From NCBI RefSeq assembly GCF_000013605.1, contig NC_007908.1, positions 1,612,001-1,676,000 of the forward strand: 64,000 nucleotides of DNA, in the 5' to 3' direction. Numbering within the stretch: position 1 is the first letter of the stretch; each line of letters opens with the position of its first letter. The translations under genes and the position numbers were made by a program. The stretch is from Rhodoferax ferrireducens T118 (GTDB taxonomy: Bacteria > Pseudomonadota > Gammaproteobacteria > Burkholderiales > Burkholderiaceae_C). Shown here piece by piece: positions 46,120 to 55,088 of the stretch. Under the pieces are notes generated by a model, which was not told the origin of the DNA, did not search any database, and saw nothing but the letters and a program-made list of their open reading frames with translations.

Positions 46120-46665
46120 ATGGCTGTCAGCAATGTGGTGACGCTGACAAGGGACAGTCCCAAAGTCGAATCCATTCTGGTTCCGACCGATGGCTCCGCC
46201 CTGTCGATGGCGGCGGCGCTCAAGGCGGTGGAATTTGCACAGCGTCTGCAGGCGAGCATTGTTGCCTTCAATTCGATACCGGTTTATCAGTACCCGGTGT
46301 ATGTCGGTGGTATTCCTTTTGAGTACCCTTCGGAGGCGGATTACGAGACGCAGTGCCGAGCCGTCGCAGAAAGGTATCTGGGCCTGGTGGCCGATGCGGC
46401 TGCCAAGCAGGGCGTGCCAGTGGAGACGCGAATTGAATTCAATGGCAATACGGCACAAGCCATTGTGGAGCTCGCCCAACGCGAGCACTGCGGCATGATC
46501 TTTATGGGTTCGCACGGGCGGGGTGGCTTGTCCCGCGCCTTCTTGGGCAGTGTCGCACTCAAGACTTTGACCCAGGCCCATGTGCCCGTCATGGTGGATC
46601 ATCCGACGGACGAAGAAATAGCCCGCGCGGAAGAATTGATGCGTCAAAACGCCATCGAACCCTGA
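46120..46665 (+). CDS. Universal stress protein (UspA family)
   Basis: A 181-residue UspA-fold protein. The ATP-binding signature G-2x-G-9x-G-S is present as GSHGRGGLSRAFLGS, so it belongs to the ATP-binding subgroup. It lies 5 bp after the Crp/Fnr gene, so it should be co-transcribed and probably under its control. Such pairs occur in low-oxygen and stationary-phase regulons. Its biochemical action is not known. Confidence 0.9.
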   Translation: MAVSNVVTLTRDSPKVESILVPTDGSALSMAAALKAVEFAQRLQASIVAFNSIPVYQYPVYVGGIPFEYPSEADYETQCRAVAERYLGLVADAAAKQGVPVETRIEFNGNTAQAIVELAQREHCGMIFMGSHGRGGLSRAFLGSVALKTLTQAHVPVMVDHPTDEEIARAEELMRQNAIEP

Positions 46666-46730
46666 TCTGTCTGCTCTCAAGATGTGGTGCCGGTTAGCAT
46701 CGGCCCACCCGCCATCACCAGGAAAACATC

Positions 46731-47549
46731 TTGAGCAGAAGTGACAGAGAAGAAAACAAGTCGGTCGCGCTTTATTGGGACTTCGAGAACCTGCACGCCA
46801 GCCTGTGCGAGGCGCGCTTCGGTGAGGGGGCTTACAACAAGCCCGATGGGCGCTTCAAGGCGCAGGAGCCGCTGGTGGACGTGCAGGCGATTGTGGAGCT
46901 GGCGGCGTCTTTCGGCCCGATTGCCATCAACCGCGCCTACTGCAACTGGCAATATTTTGGCCGTTACCGCGATGCCCTGCTGCAGGGTGCGGTGGAACTG
47001 ATTCAGTTGTTTTCACCCGGTGCGTCGGCCAAAAACGGCGCCGACATCAAGCTCTGCCTGGATGCGGTGGAGGACATCAGCCGCTTTGGCCATATCGGCA
47101 CCATCGTGATCGTGGGCGGCGACAGCGACTTCATGCCGGTGTCGCAAAAGATCAAGGCGGCCGGGCGCACGCTGATTGGTGTGGGCGCACGCAAATCGAC
47201 CAACCGGCATTGGGCCAAGAGCTGCCATGAGTTCCGTTACTACGAAAACCTGGTGGAAACGCCGGCCGTCATGGATGGCTTGCCCTCGGATGCGCTGGTG
47301 CCCAGTGGGCCGCCCGAGCCGGTGAACGCCGCCGCCGAGATCTTCAAGCGCGCTATTCGCCTGCTGGCCGAGACCCAGGGTGATGCCTGGGTCAACAAGG
47401 GGGCGATCTGGCCCATGATCAAACGGCTGGACCCCACTTTTGACACCAAAGACCATGGCTACGCCAGCTTCTCCGCCATGGTGAAGGCGATGGAGGCGCT
47501 GGTCGAGATTCGCAAAGGCGATTTTGACCAGGTGATCCGTCTGCGCTGA
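46731..47549 (+). CDS. NYN-domain ribonuclease-like protein with C-terminal LOTUS-like domain
   Basis: A 272-residue protein with an N-terminal NYN (PIN-like) nuclease domain (about residues 10-165): acidic residues in YWDFENLH, NGADIKLCLDA and GGDSDFMP form the metal site. The C-terminal 75 residues resemble an OST-HTH/LOTUS RNA-binding domain. Start is the TTG at 46731, with AGGA 8-11 nt upstream; no other start in frame is near. It is the first gene of a run that includes a membrane nuclease-like protein and a polyphosphate kinase 2. An RNA substrate is likely but unknown. Confidence 0.82.
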   Translation: MSRSDREENKSVALYWDFENLHASLCEARFGEGAYNKPDGRFKAQEPLVDVQAIVELAASFGPIAINRAYCNWQYFGRYRDALLQGAVELIQLFSPGASAKNGADIKLCLDAVEDISRFGHIGTIVIVGGDSDFMPVSQKIKAAGRTLIGVGARKSTNRHWAKSCHEFRYYENLVETPAVMDGLPSDALVPSGPPEPVNAAAEIFKRAIRLLAETQGDAWVNKGAIWPMIKRLDPTFDTKDHGYASFSAMVKAMEALVEIRKGDFDQVIRLR

Positions 47550-47622
47550 AGGCGCGCTCGCGCCGGGCTTGCGCTGCTCTGCAGATCAACCGGAAAAACA
47601 GCAGGAACTGAGTGGGAAACCC

Positions 47623-48201
47623 ATGAAATTGAAGATATCCGAAAACTCGCTGTTTGCGATCCTGCTGCGCGCGCCGTGGTGGATCAGCCTGCTGGTGGTG
47701 GCCGTGATTGTGTTGGCGTCTGGCGCACTGCTGCCTGCCGCCTATGTGCCGTTTGGCGTGATGGGTGCGCTGCCTTTTTTGGGCATCGCGCTGTTGGCGG
47801 CCTGGCGCCAGCGGCACGCGCCCAAGCCGGCGCGCGTGGCCGAGCTGCTTGGGCAAGCTGCCGCGATGTCGTGGCGCGACTTTTCTGCGCTGATCGAGGC
47901 GGCTTTTCAGCGCCAGGGTTATGTCGTCACGCGGCCCAGCCACCCGGGGGCTGATCTTCAGTTGCTCAAGGACGCACGCATCACGCTGCTCAGCTGCAAG
48001 CGCTGGAAGGCGGCCAACACCGGCGTGCAGCCCTTGCAGGAGCTGGCGTCAGCCCAGGCGACGCTGGGCGCCAGCGCCAGCACCTTTATCAGTCTGGCGC
48101 CCGTGAGCGACAGCGCACAGCGCTTTGCCAAAGCGCAGGGCATCCATTTGATGACCCTCGCTGAACTGGCGCAGCTGCTCATGCCATCGGGAGCAGCTTG
48201 A
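47623..48201 (+). CDS. Membrane-anchored Mrr-like restriction endonuclease-fold protein
   Basis: A 192-residue protein. Two N-terminal membrane helices (about residues 12-52) are followed by a restriction-endonuclease-like domain related to Mrr_cat: the Asp in HPGADLQLL and the CKRWK motif (Lys at about residue 127) mark the active-site core. A role in cleaving DNA at the membrane, or a non-enzymatic one, cannot be told apart. The ATG at 47623 is chosen because membrane segments start right after it. Its stop overlaps the next start by 1 bp (TGATG). Confidence 0.75.
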   Translation: MKLKISENSLFAILLRAPWWISLLVVAVIVLASGALLPAAYVPFGVMGALPFLGIALLAAWRQRHAPKPARVAELLGQAAAMSWRDFSALIEAAFQRQGYVVTRPSHPGADLQLLKDARITLLSCKRWKAANTGVQPLQELASAQATLGASASTFISLAPVSDSAQRFAKAQGIHLMTLAELAQLLMPSGAA

Positions 48202-49766
48202 TGTTTGAATCGGCAGAAATCGGCCACAAGATTGGCAAAGCCGCCTACCGCGAGGCGGTGCCGTTGTTGCGCGCCGCCTTGCTCGAAGCGCAGGTGGATT
48301 TGTTCGCGGACAAAAAGATTCCGGTGCTGGTGCTGATCAGTGGCCAGGACGGCGCCGGCAAAGGCGAAACCATCAATGTGCTGTACGAGTGGATGGACCC
48401 GCGCTTTATGGCCACGCTGGCGTTTTCCGAGCCCACTGATGAGGAGCGCGAACGCCCGCCGATGTGGCGCTACTGGCGCCAGCTGCCGCCCAAGGGCCGC
48501 ATCGGCATCTTTGCCGGTTCCTGGTATTCGGACCCGATACGCGAACGCATTCAGGGTGACATCTCCCTCAAAGAGCTTGATGCCCGGGCCGAGCAGATCA
48601 ACCGCTTTGAGGCCATGCTGGTTAATGAAGGCGCGCTGGTGCTCAAGTTCTGGTTTCACTTGACCAAGCAGGGGCAGAAAGACCGGCTCAAGGCGCTGGA
48701 GGCCGACCCGCATACCGCCTGGCGCGTGACGCAATGGAACTGGGACCGCCTCAAGACCTACGATAAGCTGCAAGACGTGGCGGGCCATTTGCTGCGCATC
48801 ACCAACACGCCGTGGGCACCCTGGGTGGTGGTGGAGGGGGCTGATGACCGCTACCGCTCTCTCACGGTAGGCCAGGTCTTGCTGGCCGCGTTGAAGAGTC
48901 GCCTGGCTGACACTGAGCCTCAGGAGTCACCGGTGGCGCCGATGGTGCGGGTCGATACCGACGGCCGCAATGTGCTCTCGCAGCTTGATCTGGGCCTGCA
49001 GTTGGCCGACAAGCCTTATGAGCGCGAGCTGGCGCGCTGGCAGGGGCGCCTCGCCGAGCTGATGCGCGATCCGCGCTTCAAGGGCCGCTCGCTGGTCTGC
49101 GCGTTTGAAGGCGCAGACGCCGCTGGCAAAGGTGGAGCCATCCGGCGCATTGCAGGCGCCCTGGACGCGCGCCAATACCAGGTGATTGCAGTGGCAGCGC
49201 CGACCGATGAAGAGCGGGCACAACCGCATCTGTGGCGCTTTTGGCGCCACCTGCCGCGCCACGGCCATGCGACCATTTTTGACCGCACCTGGTACGGCCG
49301 GGTGCTGGTGGAACGGGTGGAGGGCCTTTGCGCGGAACACGACTGGCTGCGCGCTTACACCGAGATCAATGACTTTGAGCATGAGATGGCCGAGGCCGGG
49401 GTGGTGGTGGTCAAGTTCTGGCTGCAGATCAGCCAGGCGGAGCAACTTGAACGCTTCAAGGCGCGCGAGCAGGTTGAATTCAAGCGCTTCAAGATCACCG
49501 AGGAAGACTGGCGCAACCGCGACAAATGGGACGCCTACCAGCAGGCGATTTGCGACATGGTGGAGCGCACCAGCACCGGCAACGCGCCCTGGACCCTGGT
49601 GGAGGCGAATGACAAAAACTATGCGCGCATCAAAATCTTGCGCACGCTGTGTGAACGCCTGCAGGCCGAATTTGACAACACGCCGCAGGTGGACGCCGCA
49701 GTCGGTCGCCAGAAGACGGACAAACCCGCCAAGCACAAGAACGCCGGCAAAAAGTCGGCCAAGTGA
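48201..49766 (+). CDS. pap: Two-domain polyphosphate kinase 2 (polyphosphate:AMP phosphotransferase)
   Basis: A 521-residue PPK2-family protein with two tandem domains. Each has a P-loop (GQDGAGKGE near residue 48 and GADAAGKGG near residue 308). The second domain has a normal FDRTWY with catalytic Asp; the first has IFAGSWY, so the Asp is Ala and that domain is probably inactive or structural. Such two-domain forms phosphorylate AMP to ADP with polyphosphate. The tail is Lys-rich (KKSAK). It is the last gene of the three-gene run; a hairpin-containing repeat follows. Confidence 0.9.
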   Translation: MFESAEIGHKIGKAAYREAVPLLRAALLEAQVDLFADKKIPVLVLISGQDGAGKGETINVLYEWMDPRFMATLAFSEPTDEERERPPMWRYWRQLPPKGRIGIFAGSWYSDPIRERIQGDISLKELDARAEQINRFEAMLVNEGALVLKFWFHLTKQGQKDRLKALEADPHTAWRVTQWNWDRLKTYDKLQDVAGHLLRITNTPWAPWVVVEGADDRYRSLTVGQVLLAALKSRLADTEPQESPVAPMVRVDTDGRNVLSQLDLGLQLADKPYERELARWQGRLAELMRDPRFKGRSLVCAFEGADAAGKGGAIRRIAGALDARQYQVIAVAAPTDEERAQPHLWRFWRHLPRHGHATIFDRTWYGRVLVERVEGLCAEHDWLRAYTEINDFEHEMAEAGVVVVKFWLQISQAEQLERFKAREQVEFKRFKITEEDWRNRDKWDAYQQAICDMVERTSTGNAPWTLVEANDKNYARIKILRTLCERLQAEFDNTPQVDAAVGRQKTDKPAKHKNAGKKSAK

Positions 49767-49818
49767 GTTTGATCAGGCTTCTGATTCACGGCCCGGATGA
49801 CACATCTTGCGTTCGAAT

Positions 49819-49886
49819 GATTTATATAAAACTGGCCTCTAGCCCCCGTTGAATAATGGTAAGTAGCTATTAAAATAATAGCTACT
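49819..49886 (+). repeat. Short CTAG repeat, copy 7, intergenic, with strong hairpin
   Basis: Starts GGCCTCTAGCCCCCGTT, and ends in a perfect 11-bp inverted repeat (arm AGTAGCTATTA at 49862-49872, mirrored at 49876-49886) with a 3-nt loop. It lies between the convergent pap and hemH genes and could act as a bidirectional transcript end, though there is no T-run. Confidence 0.8.
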
Positions 49887-49922
49887 CACCCGTGTGAGCG
49901 GACTGGTTGGCAGGACGCCGGC

Positions 49923-51032
49923 CTACTGCTTGGCGCCCAAGGCCAGCGCCGCCGCGCGTGACGCTGCCAACTGGGGCGCATCCGGCGCGGCCTGTGTTGG
50001 CCAGCCCGCCAGGTGCTGCTGCGTGATGTCACACAGTGCGGTGATCCACTCGGGGTCGTCATTCAGGCAGGGGATGAAATGAAACTCTTTGCCGCCGGCC
50101 TGCAGGAAGGCGGCGCGGCCTTCCATGTTGATTTCTTCCAGTGTTTCCAGGCAGTCGCTGGTGAAGGCCGGGCACACCACGTCGACGCGTTTGACACCTG
50201 CTTTGCCCATGGCGATCAGGCTCGGCTCGGTGTAGGGCTGCAACCACCTGGCGCGGCCCAGACGCGATTGATACGTGACCTTGAACTGCTCTTGGCTCAA
50301 TCCCAGTTGTTCGGCCAGCAGGCGCGCGGTTTTGCGGCACTCGCAGTGGTAGGGGTCGCCCAGTTGCAGGGTCCGTTCGGGCACACCGTGAAAACTCATC
50401 ACCAGTTGATCCGGGCGGCCATGGCTTTTCCAGTGACGCTGAATGCTCATGGTCAGCGCGGCAATGTAGCGGGCGTCGTCGTGGTAATGGTTGACAAAGC
50501 GCAGTTCGGGAATGGCGCGCACCTGGCCGGCCCAGGCGTAGACCGCGTCAAACAGGCTGGCCGTGGTGGTGGCGGAGTATTGCGGGTAGGCCGGCAGAAT
50601 CAGCACGCGGGTGGTACCGGCGGCCTTGAGCGCATCGAGTTGTTCGGCGATCGACGTGCTGCCGTAACGCATGGCGTAGCGTACCTGCACCTGGTGGCCG
50701 CGCTGGGCCAGCCAGCCTTGCAGCAGCTTGGCCTGCTTTTCGGTCCACACCTTGAGTGGCGAGCCTTCGGGCAGCCAGACGCTGGCGTATTTGGCGGCCG
50801 ATTTGGCCGGGCGCACACGCAGGATGATGCCGTGCAGGATCAGCAGCCAAAGCAGGCGCGGGATTTCAACCACGCGCGGGTCGCTTAAAAACTCACTTAA
50901 AAAACGCCGCACATCAGGTGTGGTGGGGGTGTCGGGTGTGCCGAGGTTGCAGTACAGCACGGCGGTGCGTGGCACCTGGCCGTGCCTGAACGGGGGCTCG
51001 GGGGCGAAGGGGGAGAGTTTGAAGAAAGACAT
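49923..51032 (-). CDS. hemH: Ferrochelatase
   Basis: HemH inserts Fe(II) into protoporphyrin IX in the last step of heme synthesis. The 369-residue protein contains the catalytic His in MSFHGVPERT (around residue 205) and the DCLETLEEI segment with the conserved Glu (around 285). GTPDTPTTPDVRRFL near the N-terminus is also typical. The start at 51032 (MSFFKL) is preferred over an in-frame ATG at 51062. It is divergent from the aminotransferase gene. Confidence 0.93.
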   Translation of the reverse strand: MSFFKLSPFAPEPPFRHGQVPRTAVLYCNLGTPDTPTTPDVRRFLSEFLSDPRVVEIPRLLWLLILHGIILRVRPAKSAAKYASVWLPEGSPLKVWTEKQAKLLQGWLAQRGHQVQVRYAMRYGSTSIAEQLDALKAAGTTRVLILPAYPQYSATTTASLFDAVYAWAGQVRAIPELRFVNHYHDDARYIAALTMSIQRHWKSHGRPDQLVMSFHGVPERTLQLGDPYHCECRKTARLLAEQLGLSQEQFKVTYQSRLGRARWLQPYTEPSLIAMGKAGVKRVDVVCPAFTSDCLETLEEINMEGRAAFLQAGGKEFHFIPCLNDDPEWITALCDITQQHLAGWPTQAAPDAPQLAASRAAALALGAKQ

Positions 51033-51109
51033 CGGCGCATTTTCGCGCAGTTTCTTCAGCACTCGCGCTCTGGAACCACAGGGTCTTGCGGCCCATGGAT
51101 AATTCAGTC

Positions 51110-52009
51110 ATGAACACTCTACCCCCCCTGCCTTGTTACCTCAACGGCGAGTTCACCGAACTCCCCAATGCCAAGATCAGCGTCATGGACCGTGGCTTCA
51201 TTTTTGGCGACGGCGTCTATGAAGTGGTGCCGGTGTATGGCGGCCAGTTGTTCCGCTTTGCCCAGCACATGGCGCGGCTCGACCGCAGCCTGGCCGAGTT
51301 GCGTATTGCCAATCCGTTGACACCTGCCCAGTGGGCTGAAATTGCTCATAAATTAATAGTTACTCATGCCGATTCCACGGGGGCTAGCGTCCAAAACATC
51401 GATCAACTGATCTACATCCAGATCACCCGCGGTGTCGCCATGCGCGACCATGTCATGCCGACCGACATCACGCCCACCGTGTTCGTCATGATCAATGCCA
51501 TGAAGCTCCCTAGCGAGGCGATGCGCAGCCAGGGCGTGGCCTGCGTGACGGCGGATGACTTCCGCTGGGAAAAAGCCCACATCAAAAGCACCAGCCTGCT
51601 GGGCTCGGTGTTGGCGCGCCAGATCAGCTTTGACGCCGGCGCGACGGAGACCATCATGTTCCGCGACGGCTTTTTAAGTGAAGCGGCGGCCAGCAACGTC
51701 TGGGTTGTCAAAGGCGGCAAGGTGCTGGGCACGCCCAAAGACAACCTGGTGCTCGAAGGCATTCGTTACCGCTTGATTGAAGACATCTGCCGTGCCCGCG
51801 GTATTCCTTTTGAGCTGCGTCGCCTGAGCCGTGAAGAAGTGAGGGACGCCGACGAACTGCTGCTGTCGTCTGCGACCAAAGAGGTGTTGCCGGTGACAAC
51901 GCTGGACGGCAAGCCAGTGGGCCAGGGCAAGCCCGGTCCCGTCTATGCGCAGCTGTACGCGGGTTACAGCGAAGCCAAGGCGCAGTCGCGGCAGTCGCCC
52001 ACCGCCTGA
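51110..52009 (+). CDS. dat: D-amino-acid aminotransferase (class IV)
   Basis: A 299-residue fold-type IV PLP aminotransferase. The PLP lysine is in HIKSTSLLG, the phosphate-binding glutamate is in LSEAAASNVWVV, and VMDRGFIFGDGVYEVVPVY near the start is typical of D-alanine and related aminotransferases. It probably makes D-glutamate or D-alanine for the cell wall. The ATG at 51110 is used; one at 51095 is in frame. It carries a translated short repeat at 51341-51396. Branched-chain aminotransferase activity is a less likely alternative. Confidence 0.85.
   Translation: MNTLPPLPCYLNGEFTELPNAKISVMDRGFIFGDGVYEVVPVYGGQLFRFAQHMARLDRSLAELRIANPLTPAQWAEIAHKLIVTHADSTGASVQNIDQLIYIQITRGVAMRDHVMPTDITPTVFVMINAMKLPSEAMRSQGVACVTADDFRWEKAHIKSTSLLGSVLARQISFDAGATETIMFRDGFLSEAAASNVWVVKGGKVLGTPKDNLVLEGIRYRLIEDICRARGIPFELRRLSREEVRDADELLLSSATKEVLPVTTLDGKPVGQGKPGPVYAQLYAGYSEAKAQSRQSPTA
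51341..51396 (-). repeat. Short CTAG repeat, copy 8, inside the D-amino-acid aminotransferase gene
   Basis: On the minus strand it reads ACGCTAGCCCCCGTGG and then ACTATTAATTTATGAG. It is antisense to the gene and translated as KLIVTHADSTGASVQ, in the same frame as copies 5 and 6. Confidence 0.75.
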
Positions 52010-52116
52010 TTGCGCGGCGTCTGGCCATCGCCGAACGAGGGTTCGGGCGCGAAGTGCTGATTGCTGATTTGGGGACGGCTGGGCTTTTGCGGCTTTGTTT
52101 GTCAAAGTTATTTTTT

Positions 52117-52467
52117 CCCCACTCACTCCCCCAACCCCTCTCTCGCCCCGTCGGGCGAAAGAGGGGAGCTTCATGTGGCCGCGTCTTTTACGGTGGGAAA
52201 TAATCGCTCATATGCGCGCTGGCCTCGAAGGGGCGGTAACTCATGAACCAGCCGATCCGGTCATTTGAACGATCGATGCCAAACCTGAACTGACAGCCAG
52301 TGCGCCATTTGCATCGGTGACCGGCCTGTCAATGCCATGCCGCCACTTTGAGGTCAGCGTGCGTTTGATTTCCTTCTTTCCCACCCTAAAAGTGTTGGCC
52401 AAATGTGGCTGTTAGCTCCCCTTTCCGCCCCGGCGGGGGTGGAGAGGGGCTGGGGGAGAGGGGGGGA
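52117..52467 (+). mobile_element. MITE-like element A
   Basis: A non-coding element of about 350 bp whose two ends are imperfect inverted repeats of about 60 bp. The left end holds a 14-bp stem (CCCCTCTCTCGCCC paired with GGGCGAAAGAGGGG, one mismatch) followed by GAGCTTCATGTGGCC. The right end is GGCCAAATGTGGCTG followed by the matching C-rich hairpin. There is no transposase. A second, shorter copy is inverted at 56591-56856. The flanking 52010-52116 and 52468-52604 hold nothing else recognisable. Confidence 0.7.
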
Positions 52468-52604
52468 ATACAAAAGCAACAAAAAAAGCAAAGGCGACAA
52501 AACAATCACTGTCAACCCGTGCTCAATCCGGGCATCAGGTTGTTTTTGCCATCAATTTCCCATGCATCGCGTAGCAACTGTTCTTTCGGTTGCCAGCGCA
52601 ACGC

Positions 52605-55034
52605 TCAGTTGCCGGGTGCCGCTGCCGGACTGAGCGTCAGGGTGCTGCGGGTATGGGCGGCGACATCGGCTTCGCTGAGATGCTGCGACAGGTAGCCACC
52701 GGCAATGAAGATCGGCGCCTGATCGGCGTAATGCGCGTCAAACAGAACGCCGCTTTGACCAACCGGGTTGATGCCGACGGACTGGCCGGGCGCGGCAAAG
52801 TCGATCACGCGCCGGGTCGAGGGACCGTAGTTCACGGCCCAAGGTGCCGGGCCCAGCGGGCTGGACAGGTTGTTGGGCACCTCGTGCCCGCCCGGGGCCG
52901 GGAACGGGCCGACGTTGAACAACCAGTTGAGCGGCTTTTGTGCCGCCAGCGGGTGGCTGTGCGTCAAGGTGTGGGCATTGCCCCAGCCCCAGTTGGTGGC
53001 GTCTTTGCCCAGGGTCTTTTGCAGGTGCTCGATGGTGGCGCGCCAGGCCACTTTGACGATGTCAGCGCGCCCCTCATGCGCCGGGGTGGTGATGTCATCC
53101 CACCAGGGCGAGTCGGCATCCGCAACCAGCCGCGGCAGGGCCGAGTCCAGCGCGCGCGTGCCGAGCAGGTTTTTGAACTGCACCTCGCCCATTTCATCGG
53201 CGAATGCGGCGTGCGTCAGTTCATAGAGCAACTGGTTGAAGACGGTGGGTGTGATGCTGTTGAGCTGGTAGCTGCCGTCCCAGCCAGCCAGGCTCTCCAG
53301 CATGGCTCGCTCGACCGGCACCGTGATGAAGGAATTCAAAATCGGCAGCAGGGGTGCCAGCACACGCGGCCCGTAGCCGGTCAGGGTGTCGAGCTGCAAG
53401 GTCTGAGCGGTCTTGCTGTCCCAGCGCACTTTGTCGTTACGCAGATGGTCGTCCAGCCGCTGGGCGCGGTCGGCCAGGTTGTAATAGCCCGCGACCGGCA
53501 CGCCGCTGCTGGGTTTGGGTTGGTGGTTGGCCGACACGATGTAGCCGCGCTGCGGGTTTTCTTCATGCGGGTTGTCGCTGAAGCGGTAAAAGCCCAATTT
53601 ATCCGCCGCCGCGGTGCTGCCATCCAGGATGAAGCTGGGGTTGACACCATCGGGGCGGATCGGCAGTTTGGCTGCCGCCCACCAGCCGATGTCGCCGCTG
53701 GCGCTGGCCCACACCACGTTCAGGCCGGGCGCGTGGATTTTGCTGGCAGCGTTGCGTGCTTTCTCCAGTGTGTTGGCGCGGTTGAGCTCATAGAAGGCGT
53801 CAAGAATCGGGTTCTCGGTTTCCAGAAAAGCCCACCACATGGCGACCGGCGTCTTGCCCAGACTGTCCTTGAAAGCGTCGGTGATGATGGGCCCGTGCGG
53901 TGAGCGGCGCAGGGTCAGTTTGACCGGCTCGCCGCCCTTGACCAGAATGGTCTCAACGCGGCTTTGCAGAAAGACCCAACGGCCCTGGTACCAGACCTGG
54001 TTCGGATTTTCCGGGTTGACTTTCTCGGCGATCAGATCCAAGTCATCGTTCTGGAACATGGTCAGGCTCCAGCCAAATTGCGGGTTGTGGCCCAGCAGCG
54101 CGCTCGGGGTGAGGGCCTGGTGGTGGCCGTACAACTCGAAACCGGGCATGGCGAGATGGGCCTCGTACCAGACCGAGGGTGCCGAGTAGCCGATGTGGGG
54201 GTCGCCCGCGAGCAGGGGTTTGCCGCTGGCGGTGCGGCTGCCGGACACCGCCCAGGCGTTGCTGCCCTCGAAGGGTGGCACACCGGCCAGAGCCAGCGCC
54301 TGCCCGCTGAGCTGGGACAGCTGGGCGAGCGCCTGCCAGTCGGGCGGGCTCAGGGCCGCCGTGGTGTTGGCGGGCGCGCCGGGCTGGATCACGCCTTGCG
54401 GGTTCCAGTCGAGGTCAAACACGGCCAAATAGCGCGCGCCGAGTTTGTCGCGCACGTAGCTCAGGGCCGGTTCGGTGCGAAACGCGGCGGCGAAGCTGTA
54501 AGCCAGGTAGCCCGACACGGCCAGTGTGTCCTGCGCGGTGAAGGGCCGCTTGGGAATTTTCAGCAAGTCGAATTCAAGCGGGGCCGGGTGGGTGGCCTGA
54601 AATTGGTTGATGCCGTCCAGGTAGGCCAGCAAGGCCCGGCTGGCGGGGCTTTGCAGGTCCATTTTGGCCGCTGCGTCCTGCGCGTGGGCGCGTATGCCCA
54701 GGGTGCGAAACAGTCGGTCCACGTCCACCAGTTTGGGCCCCAGCACCTCGGCCAGCTCCCCTTGGGCCAGACGGCGCACCATCTCCATTTGAAACAGGCG
54801 GTCCTGCGCGTGCACGAAACCCAGGGTGCGGTAGAGGTCGGCTTCGTTTTCGGCCCAGATGTGCGGCACGCCGCGCTCGTCATAACGCACGCTGACAGGG
54901 GCCTGCAGGCTGGTCATGGCAATGGCGCCCGAGCGCTGCGGCTGCTTGGTGTGGATGTACCAGGCGCCGAGCGCGCCCGCTGTTGCGATCAGCCCGGTCA
55001 GCAGCAGGGCGGCAGTTTTCAGGACGGGTTTCAT
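52605..55034 (-). CDS. Penicillin acylase family protein
   Basis: An 809-residue N-terminal nucleophile hydrolase of the penicillin/acylhomoserine-lactone acylase family. An N-terminal signal or anchor helix (residues 5-24) leads to the periplasm. The precursor should cleave itself before the serine in EGSNAWAVSG (about residue 263), giving small alpha and large beta chains; the beta chain keeps the oxyanion and catalytic Asn region around NANHQP-like and NWLFNVGPF segments. Natural substrates may be N-acyl compounds such as acyl-homoserine lactones. It is bounded by MITE A downstream and hpnE upstream. Confidence 0.87.
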   Translation of the reverse strand: MKPVLKTAALLLTGLIATAGALGAWYIHTKQPQRSGAIAMTSLQAPVSVRYDERGVPHIWAENEADLYRTLGFVHAQDRLFQMEMVRRLAQGELAEVLGPKLVDVDRLFRTLGIRAHAQDAAAKMDLQSPASRALLAYLDGINQFQATHPAPLEFDLLKIPKRPFTAQDTLAVSGYLAYSFAAAFRTEPALSYVRDKLGARYLAVFDLDWNPQGVIQPGAPANTTAALSPPDWQALAQLSQLSGQALALAGVPPFEGSNAWAVSGSRTASGKPLLAGDPHIGYSAPSVWYEAHLAMPGFELYGHHQALTPSALLGHNPQFGWSLTMFQNDDLDLIAEKVNPENPNQVWYQGRWVFLQSRVETILVKGGEPVKLTLRRSPHGPIITDAFKDSLGKTPVAMWWAFLETENPILDAFYELNRANTLEKARNAASKIHAPGLNVVWASASGDIGWWAAAKLPIRPDGVNPSFILDGSTAAADKLGFYRFSDNPHEENPQRGYIVSANHQPKPSSGVPVAGYYNLADRAQRLDDHLRNDKVRWDSKTAQTLQLDTLTGYGPRVLAPLLPILNSFITVPVERAMLESLAGWDGSYQLNSITPTVFNQLLYELTHAAFADEMGEVQFKNLLGTRALDSALPRLVADADSPWWDDITTPAHEGRADIVKVAWRATIEHLQKTLGKDATNWGWGNAHTLTHSHPLAAQKPLNWLFNVGPFPAPGGHEVPNNLSSPLGPAPWAVNYGPSTRRVIDFAAPGQSVGINPVGQSGVLFDAHYADQAPIFIAGGYLSQHLSEADVAAHTRSTLTLSPAAAPGN

Positions 55035-55088
55035 GGGGCGGGTGTGTGGATGGTGGGTGCTTGACGCCGCATCATAAATGCCGGCCGG

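Noticed and set aside
52590..55064. Two long plus-strand open frames opposite the penicillin acylase gene
   Set aside because: The minus strand has the full-length acylase with its nucleophile serine; the plus-strand frames have no domain.
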